Assembly: GCA_023253235.1 (NCBI GenBank)
Contig: JALRHE010000102.1
Coordinates: forward strand, 1-5,255
Length of the DNA stretch: 5,255 bases
Source: Steroidobacteraceae bacterium
Lineage (GTDB): Bacteria > Pseudomonadota > Gammaproteobacteria > Steroidobacterales > Steroidobacteraceae
Direction: 5' to 3'
The notes under the pieces are model-generated. The model did not search any database. It had not been told where the DNA came from and saw only the letters and a list, made by a program, of their open reading frames with translations. Both the position numbers and the translations under genes were made by a program. How positions within the stretch are numbered: the stretch's first letter is position 1; each line of letters begins with the position of its first letter. Positions 1-5,255 of this stretch are shown here, piece by piece.

Positions 1-1508
1 AAGAGCGCCTGCAGTCGGCGCAGCGCCGTCGCATCCAGCCGGCGTACCCAACCGCTGCTGCGGAAATCACAGAGCAATCGCGCGAGTTCCGAAGCGGCAC
101 CGTAACCTCGCTGCTGTAGCAGCGATTCCAGCTGCGGCACATCGCAGGACTCATCCCAGATCGCACCGAGTTCGTGGGCTGCCGCACGCGTGACGATCGC
201 CTCATCACGATCGTTGACGGGAGAAAACACCAACGACTGGAATTGCCTTTGTACGAACTCGAGATGCACCGCCAATGTTCTACGTAACGAGGCCCAATCG
301 GGCTCGCCCATGGCACGCGCCAAGCGCGCCTGCGACGCGTCGTCGGTCGGCAGAGTATGGGTCTGTGCATCGCGAATCATCTGCAGACGATTCTCGAGAC
401 TGCGCAGATAACGGTATGAGGCATCGAGCCCTTCGACGATCTGCGGCTGTAGCAGTCGACTCCGCCCAAGCCGCGGCAGCACCTCGAAGAGATGCGGACT
501 TTGCAGGCGCCGATCCTGGCCGCCGCGAATCAACTGCAGGGATTGCACGATAAATTCGATTTCGCGAATACCGCCAGGCCCGAGCTTGACGTGGTCGATC
601 AGATCCTTTCGCGCGACCTGCTTCTCGATCAGCTGCTTCATGTCGCGCAAGCTTTCGAACACGCCGAAATCGAGATAGCGCCGATAGACGAAAGGCCTTA
701 CGGCTTCCTCATACAGCTCTTGATAGGCCGCCACACCCGTGATGGCCCTTGCCTTGATCCAAGCGTAGCGCTCCCAGTCGCGCCCATGCTGCAGCAGATA
801 ATCTTCGAACGAGGAAAACCCACAAGCGAGCGGCCCAGAATCGCCGAAAGGCCGTAGCCTCATGTCGACCCGGAAGACGAACCCATCCGCAGTGGTCGAC
901 GAGAGTAAGCGCAGCAACATCTGCCCGAGTCGGATGAAGAACTCGTCGTGACTGACGGGAGCGGCGTGCTGAGTCTCACCATATTCGGGAAAGAGGTATA
1001 CGAGATCGATGTCGGACGAGAAGTTCAGCTCTCGCCCCCCGAGCTTGCCCATGCCGATGACGACGAGCGGCATCGCTCGCCCATCCGCATAGAGTGGCGC
1101 CCCGTAACGCGCCATCATCGCCTGCATGGCATAGTCGACAGCGAGCTGCACTGCATCGTCGGCAAACGCAGAAAGATCGGCGAGCGTTTCTTCGAGTGTG
1201 GCGAAGCCCGCGAGATCGCGCCAAGCGATGCGCACCATTTCGCGACGACGCCAGAGACGCAACCAGCGCTGCGCAGCTGCCTCGTCCGCACTTGGCGAGA
1301 GCATGGTCCCCTGCGGCCAACACGAGGCGCCCTGTGCCAAGCGTGGGGACCGTAATGCATCGTTCCGCTCGAGGTCGGCCACGAGTTCGGCGTCGCGCGC
1401 GAGGCTTTCTGTCACGAACTCACTGCAGGAGAGCACGTGTGCAGCGCTAGCGCGCCACGCGGTCGGCAGCGTGTCGATCAGCTCATTGTCGATCAGATCC
1501 GGGTTCAT
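1..1508 (-). CDS. glnE: Glutamine synthetase adenylyltransferase/adenylyl-removase, N-terminal part (runs off the window)
   Basis: GlnE adds AMP to, and removes it from, a tyrosine of glutamine synthetase in the cytoplasm, switching the enzyme according to nitrogen status. Reading the minus strand from the ATG gives 502 uninterrupted residues out of roughly 950 usual for the family. This covers the whole adenylyl-removase half, the linker, and only the beginning of the transferase half. Visible family motifs are VIGMGKLGGRELNFSSDID at residues 150-168, with the metal-binding acids D166 and D168; RVDMRLRPFG at 213-222; an HGRDWERYAWIKAR stretch shortly after; and KLGPGGIREIEFIVQ from residue 308. 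The acids sit about seven residues earlier than in E. coli GlnE, which supports this start. The ATG has no clear Shine-Dalgarno sequence (the preceding bases are pyrimidine-rich), and a terminator hairpin ends 17 bases upstream. The second nucleotidyltransferase motif and the stop codon lie outside the window. The identification is secure. Confidence 0.97.
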   Translation of the reverse strand, partial: MNPDLIDNELIDTLPTAWRASAAHVLSCSEFVTESLARDAELVADLERNDALRSPRLAQGASCWPQGTMLSPSADEAAAQRWLRLWRRREMVRIAWRDLAGFATLEETLADLSAFADDAVQLAVDYAMQAMMARYGAPLYADGRAMPLVVIGMGKLGGRELNFSSDIDLVYLFPEYGETQHAAPVSHDEFFIRLGQMLLRLLSSTTADGFVFRVDMRLRPFGDSGPLACGFSSFEDYLLQHGRDWERYAWIKARAITGVAAYQELYEEAVRPFVYRRYLDFGVFESLRDMKQLIEKQVARKDLIDHVKLGPGGIREIEFIVQSLQLIRGGQDRRLQSPHLFEVLPRLGRSRLLQPQIVEGLDASYRYLRSLENRLQMIRDAQTHTLPTDDASQARLARAMGEPDWASLRRTLAVHLEFVQRQFQSLVFSPVNDRDEAIVTRAAAHELGAIWDESCDVPQLESLLQQRGYGAASELARLLCDFRSSGWVRRLDATALRRLQAL

Positions 1509-1525
1509 GGGCGCAGGCAGGATAC

Positions 1526-1553
1526 AAAAAAAGCCCCGCACGAGGCGGGGCTT
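1526..1553 (-). terminator. Intrinsic (rho-independent) terminator just upstream of glnE
   Basis: A perfect 9-bp stem (AAGCCCCGC at 1531-1539 pairing with GCGGGGCTT at 1545-1553) has a five-base loop. On the minus strand it is followed by seven consecutive T (1532-1526). There is no T run on the plus-strand side, so it acts only on minus-strand transcripts. It does not follow any recognised minus-strand gene directly. It could end a transcript that continues from the amidase through the antisense strand of the flavin reductase, end a short unannotated RNA, or act as an attenuator in the glnE leader. The hairpin itself is clear; its role is inferred. Confidence 0.85.
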
Positions 1554-1660
1554 ATGTCTGCAGCGCGGCAACCGGAGGGGGAGAAGGTCACCGCGCGAGA
1601 ACAAGACTAATCCTCGGGCAACAGGCAGTATGTACGGACTTGTACCTAACCGAGCCCCCG

Positions 1661-2152
1661 ATGCCCGTCGATTCCGCTGCTTACCGCAATGCCATCAGCC
1701 GTTTTCTGACTGGAGTGACGATCGTCACCACCGTAGCGGATGAAAAACCCTCAGGGCTCACAGCCACGGCCATCGCCTCGGTCACGCTCGAGCCACCGAC
1801 CCTGCTCGCTTGCCTCAACCGTCACTCGACGACCTGCCAAGCGATCGTCCAAGCGGGTCGCTTCACGGTGAATGTGCTCGCTAGCGATCAAACGGATATC
1901 GCCAAACTCTTCGCCTCGCGGGAGATGGACAAGTTCCAGCAACTCGCCGTGCTAGGCCATGGCATCGAGACGGGTTCCTTCGGGACTCCTCACCTGAGGG
2001 GCGCGCTAGCCTCGATCGACTGCGCCGTATCGGCCACGACCGACATCGGCACGCATCGAATCTTTTTTGGCGAAGTTCAACAGGTGCAGTGCGCCGAAGG
2101 CTCACCGCTCGGTTACTTCCGCGGCGCGTTCGTTGATCGACCAGGTGTATAA
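1661..2152 (+). CDS. Flavin reductase-like domain protein (HpaC family NAD(P)H:flavin oxidoreductase)
   Basis: This 163-residue protein matches the single-domain flavin reductase family (HpaC/DIM6/NtaB type). Members reduce free FMN or FAD with NAD(P)H and pass the reduced flavin to a partner monooxygenase. The match runs the full length: an N-terminal helix with FLTGVTIVTT (residues 15-24), the flavin-binding stretch GLTATAIASVTLEPPTLLACLN (32-53), RFTVNVLASDQ (67-77), and IGTHRIFFGEVQQV (129-142), where most relatives have G-D-H. The protein is of ordinary length and looks intact. The ATG at 1661 puts the start at the usual family position. An in-frame TTG at 1640 would add seven residues, and neither start has a good ribosome-binding site. 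No obvious partner monooxygenase is in the window; the amine oxidase downstream should not need one. It is divergent from glnE and convergent with the amidase, with a 3-base gap. The physiological flavin and partner are unknown. Confidence 0.92.
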   Translation: MPVDSAAYRNAISRFLTGVTIVTTVADEKPSGLTATAIASVTLEPPTLLACLNRHSTTCQAIVQAGRFTVNVLASDQTDIAKLFASREMDKFQQLAVLGHGIETGSFGTPHLRGALASIDCAVSATTDIGTHRIFFGEVQQVQCAEGSPLGYFRGAFVDRPGV

Positions 2153-2155
2153 GGC

Positions 2156-3574
2156 CTACAGAGCCAAGGGCGGCAGTGGCATGGCGCGTTGCTGTACCCC
2201 CGCCACGCGCAGCAAGGTCGTCTCTGCATAGGGCTTGGCGACGTACTGGGCACCCATCGGCAGGCCACGCGTATCGAGCCCGGCCGGAACGGTGATCGCC
2301 GGCAGTCCGAGATAATTGAACGGCGCCGTGCAGTGAACGAGGCGACTCAAGATTTGCCACAGCGATGCACCAGCGCCGACATCCGTCTCGTCGCGCCGCG
2401 GCACCGGGATGGGCAAGGTCGGCGTCAGCAGCACATCACACCGTGAAAACACCTGCGCGACAAAGCGCTGCAGCAGCGGAATGCGCAACTGCAGCGCTTC
2501 GAGATACACCGCTGCCGGAATGGCGAGACCAGTGGACGCACGCACCCGCACCTGCGGCGTGTATCGATCACCCCGCGAGCGCAACCACGGCGCATGCAAG
2601 GCCGTGGCTTCGGAATACACGATCGCCCGGCTCAGTTCCGACATCTCCGCCACCGCTGGCACTGACACATCGACTCGCTGCGCCCCGGCTGCCAGCAGAA
2701 CTTGCAGCGATCGATCGATCGCTGCACGTATCTCGTCAGTCGCGACATCAAAGAAATAATTCGTCGGAACACCGATACGCAAATTCTCGACGCCCTGATG
2801 AACCGCACGGCGATAATCAGGGGTCGGTCGCAGACTCGCATTGGCATCAATGCCATCGCCGCCTGCCACCACCTGCAAGATTTCCGCGAGATCCGCGGTC
2901 GTTCTGGCCATCGGCCCGATGACGTCGATCGAGGGCGCGAGCTTCATGCTGCCCGTACGCGGAATCAATCCGTAGGTCGGCTTGAGACCGACGAGTCCGT
3001 TGGCAGAGGCCGGGATGCGCACCGAACCGCCCGTGTCCGAGCCTAGACTCGCAAAAGCAGCGCCGCAGGCAACCGCGGCGCCGGAGCCGCTCGAGGAGCC
3101 ACCGGAGATGTGCTCCGGATTCCAAGCATTTCGGCAGTCACCGTAAGCGGCGTTGTGCCCGGTCGCACCGAGCGCGAATTCCGCCATGTTGAGCGTTCCC
3201 ACCTCGAGCGCACCCGCTTGAGTCAAACGGGATGTTGCCGTAGCGACTTGTTGGGAAGATTGATCGAGCGCGACTTTTGATCCGTAGCGGACCAAGCCAC
3301 CACCACGCCCGAACATGTCTTTGTGGGCCAGCGGAACACCCTGCAGCGTACCCACCGGCACCACGCCACGACGACGGGCATCAGCGAGTACGAGATCGGC
3401 GCGCTCAGCCCCGAGTAACAAGCTCTCGGTCTCGATCGCTAAAAAACAATTCGTTCGTTGCTGTGCTCGATGCGCACGCTCGAGCGTCTGCAGCGCCAAC
3501 TCATTCGCCGAGATCGAACCGGATCGCAAGGCGCCGACCGCATCCAACAAACTCTCGGGATAGGTCGCGCTCAC
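2156..3574 (-). CDS. Amidase signature family hydrolase
   Basis: Amidase-signature enzymes hydrolyse carboxylic amides to acid and ammonia using a Ser-cisSer-Lys triad. With the GTG start used here the protein has 472 residues, normal for the family. The triad is complete: K85 in LAHKDMF, cis-Ser S160 in the Gly/Ser-rich GGSSSGSGAAVA, and nucleophile S184 in GSDTGGSVRIPAS. The spacings of 75 and 24 residues match the known family spacing. The C-terminal FNYLGLPAITVPAG and LPMGAQYV motifs are also typical. The GTG start is chosen because it overlaps the stop of the upstream small gene (GTGA) and has GGGAGAG five bases before it. An in-frame ATG at 3628 would add 18 residues but overlaps that gene and lacks such a signal. 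The sequence resembles both GatA and AtzE/IaaH-type amidases, and no gatB is visible, so a tRNA amidotransferase role is not supported. The substrate is unknown. No terminator follows the stop; the next one on this strand is at 1526-1553. Confidence 0.93.
   Translation of the reverse strand: MSATYPESLLDAVGALRSGSISANELALQTLERAHRAQQRTNCFLAIETESLLLGAERADLVLADARRRGVVPVGTLQGVPLAHKDMFGRGGGLVRYGSKVALDQSSQQVATATSRLTQAGALEVGTLNMAEFALGATGHNAAYGDCRNAWNPEHISGGSSSGSGAAVACGAAFASLGSDTGGSVRIPASANGLVGLKPTYGLIPRTGSMKLAPSIDVIGPMARTTADLAEILQVVAGGDGIDANASLRPTPDYRRAVHQGVENLRIGVPTNYFFDVATDEIRAAIDRSLQVLLAAGAQRVDVSVPAVAEMSELSRAIVYSEATALHAPWLRSRGDRYTPQVRVRASTGLAIPAAVYLEALQLRIPLLQRFVAQVFSRCDVLLTPTLPIPVPRRDETDVGAGASLWQILSRLVHCTAPFNYLGLPAITVPAGLDTRGLPMGAQYVAKPYAETTLLRVAGVQQRAMPLPPLAL
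2703..2726. repeat. 24-bp perfect palindrome inside the amidase gene
   Basis: The 24 bases are identical to their reverse complement: a TGCAGCGA arm, a GATC-repeating core and a TCGCTGCA arm, with no spacer. It lies in the amidase coding region, where it encodes the residues around AAIDRSLQ. It may be a by-product of Ala-Ile-Asp-Arg-Ser codons in a genome that favours GATCG. It could also be a binding site or a cruciform-prone spot. The palindrome is certain, but any function is not. Confidence 0.6.
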
Positions 3575-3822
3575 GGCGACTCTCCCGCAAGCGTTTCGAG
3601 TACGCGCAAGTAATCCGACGGCTCGCACTCGAAGGTCACGCCGGGTTCGACCTGATGCGAGCTCGCCTGCACCGCTGCAATCGCCGCGGCCGCCCCACCT
3701 GCGATGCGCTCAGCCATCGCCGTATCGAGGATGGGAACCTGCACCAGCGCCGCCAAGCCTTCAACCATGTCGGCAGACAGTGCGGACGCTACGGCAGAAG
3801 GACTCGATTTTGGTTGCGACAC
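3571..3822 (-). CDS. Small GatC/AtzG-like protein, probable partner subunit of the adjacent amidase
   Basis: From the GTG at 3822 this encodes 83 residues. The core reads as two amphipathic helices (MVEGLAALVQVPI, then an Ala-rich TAMAERIAGGAAAAIAAVQA), followed by an extended EPGVTFECEPSDYLRVL tail. That plan resembles GatC and the AtzG/DUF4089 proteins, which wrap around and stabilise an amidase-signature subunit. This family call rests on pattern and context, not on strong motifs. Gene order supports it: the TGA stop overlaps the amidase GTG by two bases within GTGA, and the amidase ribosome-binding site lies inside the end of this gene. The start is uncertain. GTG 3822 has GTGAG six bases upstream. 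An ATG at 3768 would give 65 residues. An ATG at 3870 would give 99 residues and would overlap the divergent flavoprotein start. Codon use is GC-rich at third positions, as in its neighbours. Confidence 0.68.
   Translation of the reverse strand: MSQPKSSPSAVASALSADMVEGLAALVQVPILDTAMAERIAGGAAAAIAAVQASSHQVEPGVTFECEPSDYLRVLETLAGESP
3580..3586 (-). promoter_or_regulatory. Ribosome-binding site of the amidase
   Basis: On the minus strand GGGAGAG lies five bases before the GTG at 3574. It is the only strong Shine-Dalgarno sequence in front of any start in this window. It lies inside the last codons of the small GatC-like gene. It decides the amidase start and, with the GTGA overlap, indicates coupled translation of the two proteins. 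Confidence 0.75.
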
Positions 3823-3851
3823 GATCGGCTCACGGACGAAATGGAAGCGCC

Positions 3852-3881
3852 ATGTTAGCGTTTGTCGCATGTTGCACCCAA
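3852..3881 (-). promoter_or_regulatory. Weak candidate sigma-70-type promoter for the small-protein/amidase pair
   Basis: On the minus strand TTGGGT (3881-3876) and TAACAT (3857-3852) are separated by 18 bases, with partial matches to the -35 and -10 consensus. A transcript starting near 3845 would leave about 20 bases before the GTG at 3822, with GTGAG between. The hexamers are imperfect and overlap the first codons of the divergent amine oxidase, so this is only a candidate. Confidence 0.2.
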
Positions 3882-5248
3882 CCACGAATACCGACGTCAT
3901 CGTCATCGGTGCCGGCCTCTCGGGGCTCGAAACGGCACTCACCCTCCAAGAAGCAGGGCTGAAGGTCACGGTCCTCGAGGGGCGCCGTCGAATCGGCGGC
4001 CGGCTCTATACGCTCAGTCACGTGCCCGGCAAACCGGAAGCCGGTGGCAACATCGTCTCTCGCGCCTACGGACGAGTCATCGCCGCCAGCTCGCGCTACG
4101 GTGTGCCGCTGCGCGACGATGCGCCGCGTTATGCCGCTTTTCCCGACACACAGGCGACGTTCATCGGGGGTCGCGCCATCGACGTGGCGACTTGGGCGCA
4201 GCACCCAGCCAACCCATTCGTCGGTCAGGAGCGCTCGCTGCTGCCCGCGGCGTGGGGTCGCACGGTACTGAATCGTTACCGCCCCTTCGATGACCTGGAA
4301 AACTGGCATCAGCCGCAGCACGCCGATCTCGATATCTCGGTCCACGATTTCCTGCGCTCGCGCGGCGCGACGCCGGCAGCCATTCGACTGGGCTACGAAA
4401 CCAATATGCCGTACGGAACGGAGTCGTCACACGACGTGTCGATACTGCAGCTGGCCTTCGTGGATCACTGGCAACGTATCAATCAGCGACAACTCAGCGC
4501 CGGCGATCGTTTCGTCGGCATTTTCGAAGGCGGTAATCAGCAACTACCGCTCGCGATGGCAAAGCGACTGAGCGGCGACTTGCTGCTCGATCGACATGTC
4601 GTCGCTATCGAACAGACCAAAGAAACCGTTCTCGTGCGCTGCTCGGATGGCTCACGGCACCGCGCACGAGCCGTTGTCAGCTCGATGCCATTCACGACCT
4701 TGCGGCATGTGCATCTGGATCCACTACCACAACCCTTGCAGAACCGCGCCATCCAAACCTTGGGTGCCAAGCCGATCACGCAGTTCCATTTGCTACCACG
4801 ACGACCTTTCTGGGAAGACGATGGGTTGAGCCCGGCATTCTGGACCGACGGACTGGCAGGCTCAGTGCTCGCCAATCGTGATCCGCAGAATCACAAAGTC
4901 GTTACGAGCCTCACGGTCTGGTGTAGCGCTGCCAACGCTCGCTTTCTCGATCGATATAGCGAGGCGGATGCCGCCCGACTCGTCATCGAGGACATCGAAC
5001 GTCTGCGCCCTGCTGCGCGCGGTGCGCTTGAAGTTGCGGCAGTTCACTCCTGGGAGCGCGATCCGCATGCAGCTGGAACCTGGGCCATTTTCAGACCCGG
5101 CCAAGTCGCACTCACGAGTCATCTCGCCAAGCCGCACGATAAGCTGTTCTTTTGTGGAGAACACACCGCGATTGCGGCACGCGGCATGGAAGCCGCATTC
5201 GAATCAGCCGAACGCGTCAGCCTCGAGGTGTTGGACACGCTCGGCTAA
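3869..5248 (+). CDS. FAD-dependent amine oxidase family protein
   Basis: This 459-residue protein belongs to the flavin-containing amine oxidase (monoamine oxidase-like) family. These enzymes bind FAD and oxidise amines or amino acids; some relatives act as amino-acid 2-monooxygenases or desaturases. The N-terminus carries the Rossmann motif VIVIGAGLSGLE with GxGxxG at residues 14-19, the ribose-binding acid E37, and the R-x-GGR doublet (RIGGR, 41-45). A LGAKPITQFHLL stretch places K301 where the family has its flavin-facing lysine. The C-terminus has the expected WERDPHAAGTW (395-405) and the FAD-binding FFCGEHT...RGMEAAFESAERV block (427-450), with Cys429 where Ala is common. There is no signal peptide, so it is probably cytoplasmic. 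The ATG at 3869 is eight codons before the Rossmann beta strand, as is usual. The frame stays open back to 3704, but an earlier start would overlap the small GatC-like gene. No clear ribosome-binding site precedes the ATG. The substrate is unknown. Confidence 0.92.
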   Translation: MLHPTTNTDVIVIGAGLSGLETALTLQEAGLKVTVLEGRRRIGGRLYTLSHVPGKPEAGGNIVSRAYGRVIAASSRYGVPLRDDAPRYAAFPDTQATFIGGRAIDVATWAQHPANPFVGQERSLLPAAWGRTVLNRYRPFDDLENWHQPQHADLDISVHDFLRSRGATPAAIRLGYETNMPYGTESSHDVSILQLAFVDHWQRINQRQLSAGDRFVGIFEGGNQQLPLAMAKRLSGDLLLDRHVVAIEQTKETVLVRCSDGSRHRARAVVSSMPFTTLRHVHLDPLPQPLQNRAIQTLGAKPITQFHLLPRRPFWEDDGLSPAFWTDGLAGSVLANRDPQNHKVVTSLTVWCSAANARFLDRYSEADAARLVIEDIERLRPAARGALEVAAVHSWERDPHAAGTWAIFRPGQVALTSHLAKPHDKLFFCGEHTAIAARGMEAAFESAERVSLEVLDTLG

Positions 5249-5255
5249 GCAAACA

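Noticed and set aside
190..1450. Several plus-strand open frames of 70-135 codons, and minus-strand frames near 976-1360
   Set aside because: They all lie opposite to or out of frame with glnE, whose continuous translation with family motifs explains the whole stretch.
1630..1646. A repeated TGTAC motif ten bases apart, as a possible operator upstream of the flavin reductase
   Set aside because: Only five bases are repeated, it overlaps the alternative TTG start, and such short repeats are expected by chance.
1554..1660. A small RNA or peptide gene ending at the minus-strand terminator
   Set aside because: I could not find convincing promoter hexamers or a reading frame with a start signal in this short region. 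It is left as one explanation in the terminator finding.
1198..1743. A 181-codon plus-strand frame crossing from glnE into the flavin reductase
   Set aside because: It spans antisense glnE, the terminator and the wrong frame of the reductase. Its composition is Arg/Ser-rich, as in shadow frames of GC-rich DNA, and it has no recognisable domain.
3575..3628. Longer amidase start at the ATG at 3628
   Set aside because: The GTG at 3574 has a strong ribosome-binding site and overlaps the stop of the preceding gene. The extra 18 residues look unlike an amidase N-terminus and lie within the small gene.
2156..3822. Glutamyl-tRNA(Gln) amidotransferase GatC-GatA genes
   Set aside because: No gatB is present, and the neighbours are flavoenzymes. 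Homology at the fold level is accepted, but the tRNA-dependent role is not supported by anything in the window.
3704..3868. Upstream extension of the amine oxidase reading frame (55 more residues)
   Set aside because: It overlaps the small GatC-like gene on the other strand, has no similarity to the family, and the Rossmann beta strand starts just after the ATG at 3869. It is an open shadow frame.

Overview
The window comes from a GC-rich genome (about 60% GC by eye) and reads as chromosomal DNA of a proteobacterium. The best lineage clue is GlnE, whose adenylyl-removase half follows the enterobacterial/gammaproteobacterial pattern closely. Gammaproteobacteria is likely, but the order or genus cannot be read from this sequence. 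There are no RNA genes, insertion sequences, CRISPR arrays or phage genes.

Layout: (1) Bases 1-1508, minus strand: the first 502 residues of glnE, the bifunctional glutamine synthetase adenylyltransferase/adenylyl-removase, cut by the window edge. (2) Bases 1509-1660: a short intergenic region between divergent genes. It holds a strong intrinsic terminator that points along the minus strand straight at the glnE start. (3) Bases 1661-2152, plus strand: an HpaC-like NAD(P)H:flavin reductase. (4) Bases 2156-3574, minus strand: an amidase-signature hydrolase with an intact Lys-cisSer-Ser triad, convergent with the reductase and ending 3 bases from it. (5) Bases 3571-3822, minus strand: a small GatC/AtzG-like protein whose stop codon overlaps the amidase GTG start, so the two are probably translationally coupled. 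(6) Bases 3869-5248, plus strand: a flavin-containing amine oxidase, divergent from the small-protein/amidase pair.

How the genes may work together: glnE is nitrogen-regulation housekeeping. The other four genes form a compact block of redox and amide chemistry: a flavin reductase, an amidase with a probable small partner, and an FAD amine oxidase. The side-by-side amidase and amine-oxidase-fold flavoprotein recall the two-step IaaM/IaaH logic, in which an amino acid is converted to an amide and then to an acid. The substrates cannot be read from this sequence, so that link is a hypothesis. The most useful points for follow-up are the small protein coupled to a stand-alone amidase with no gatB in view, and the terminator placed just in front of glnE.
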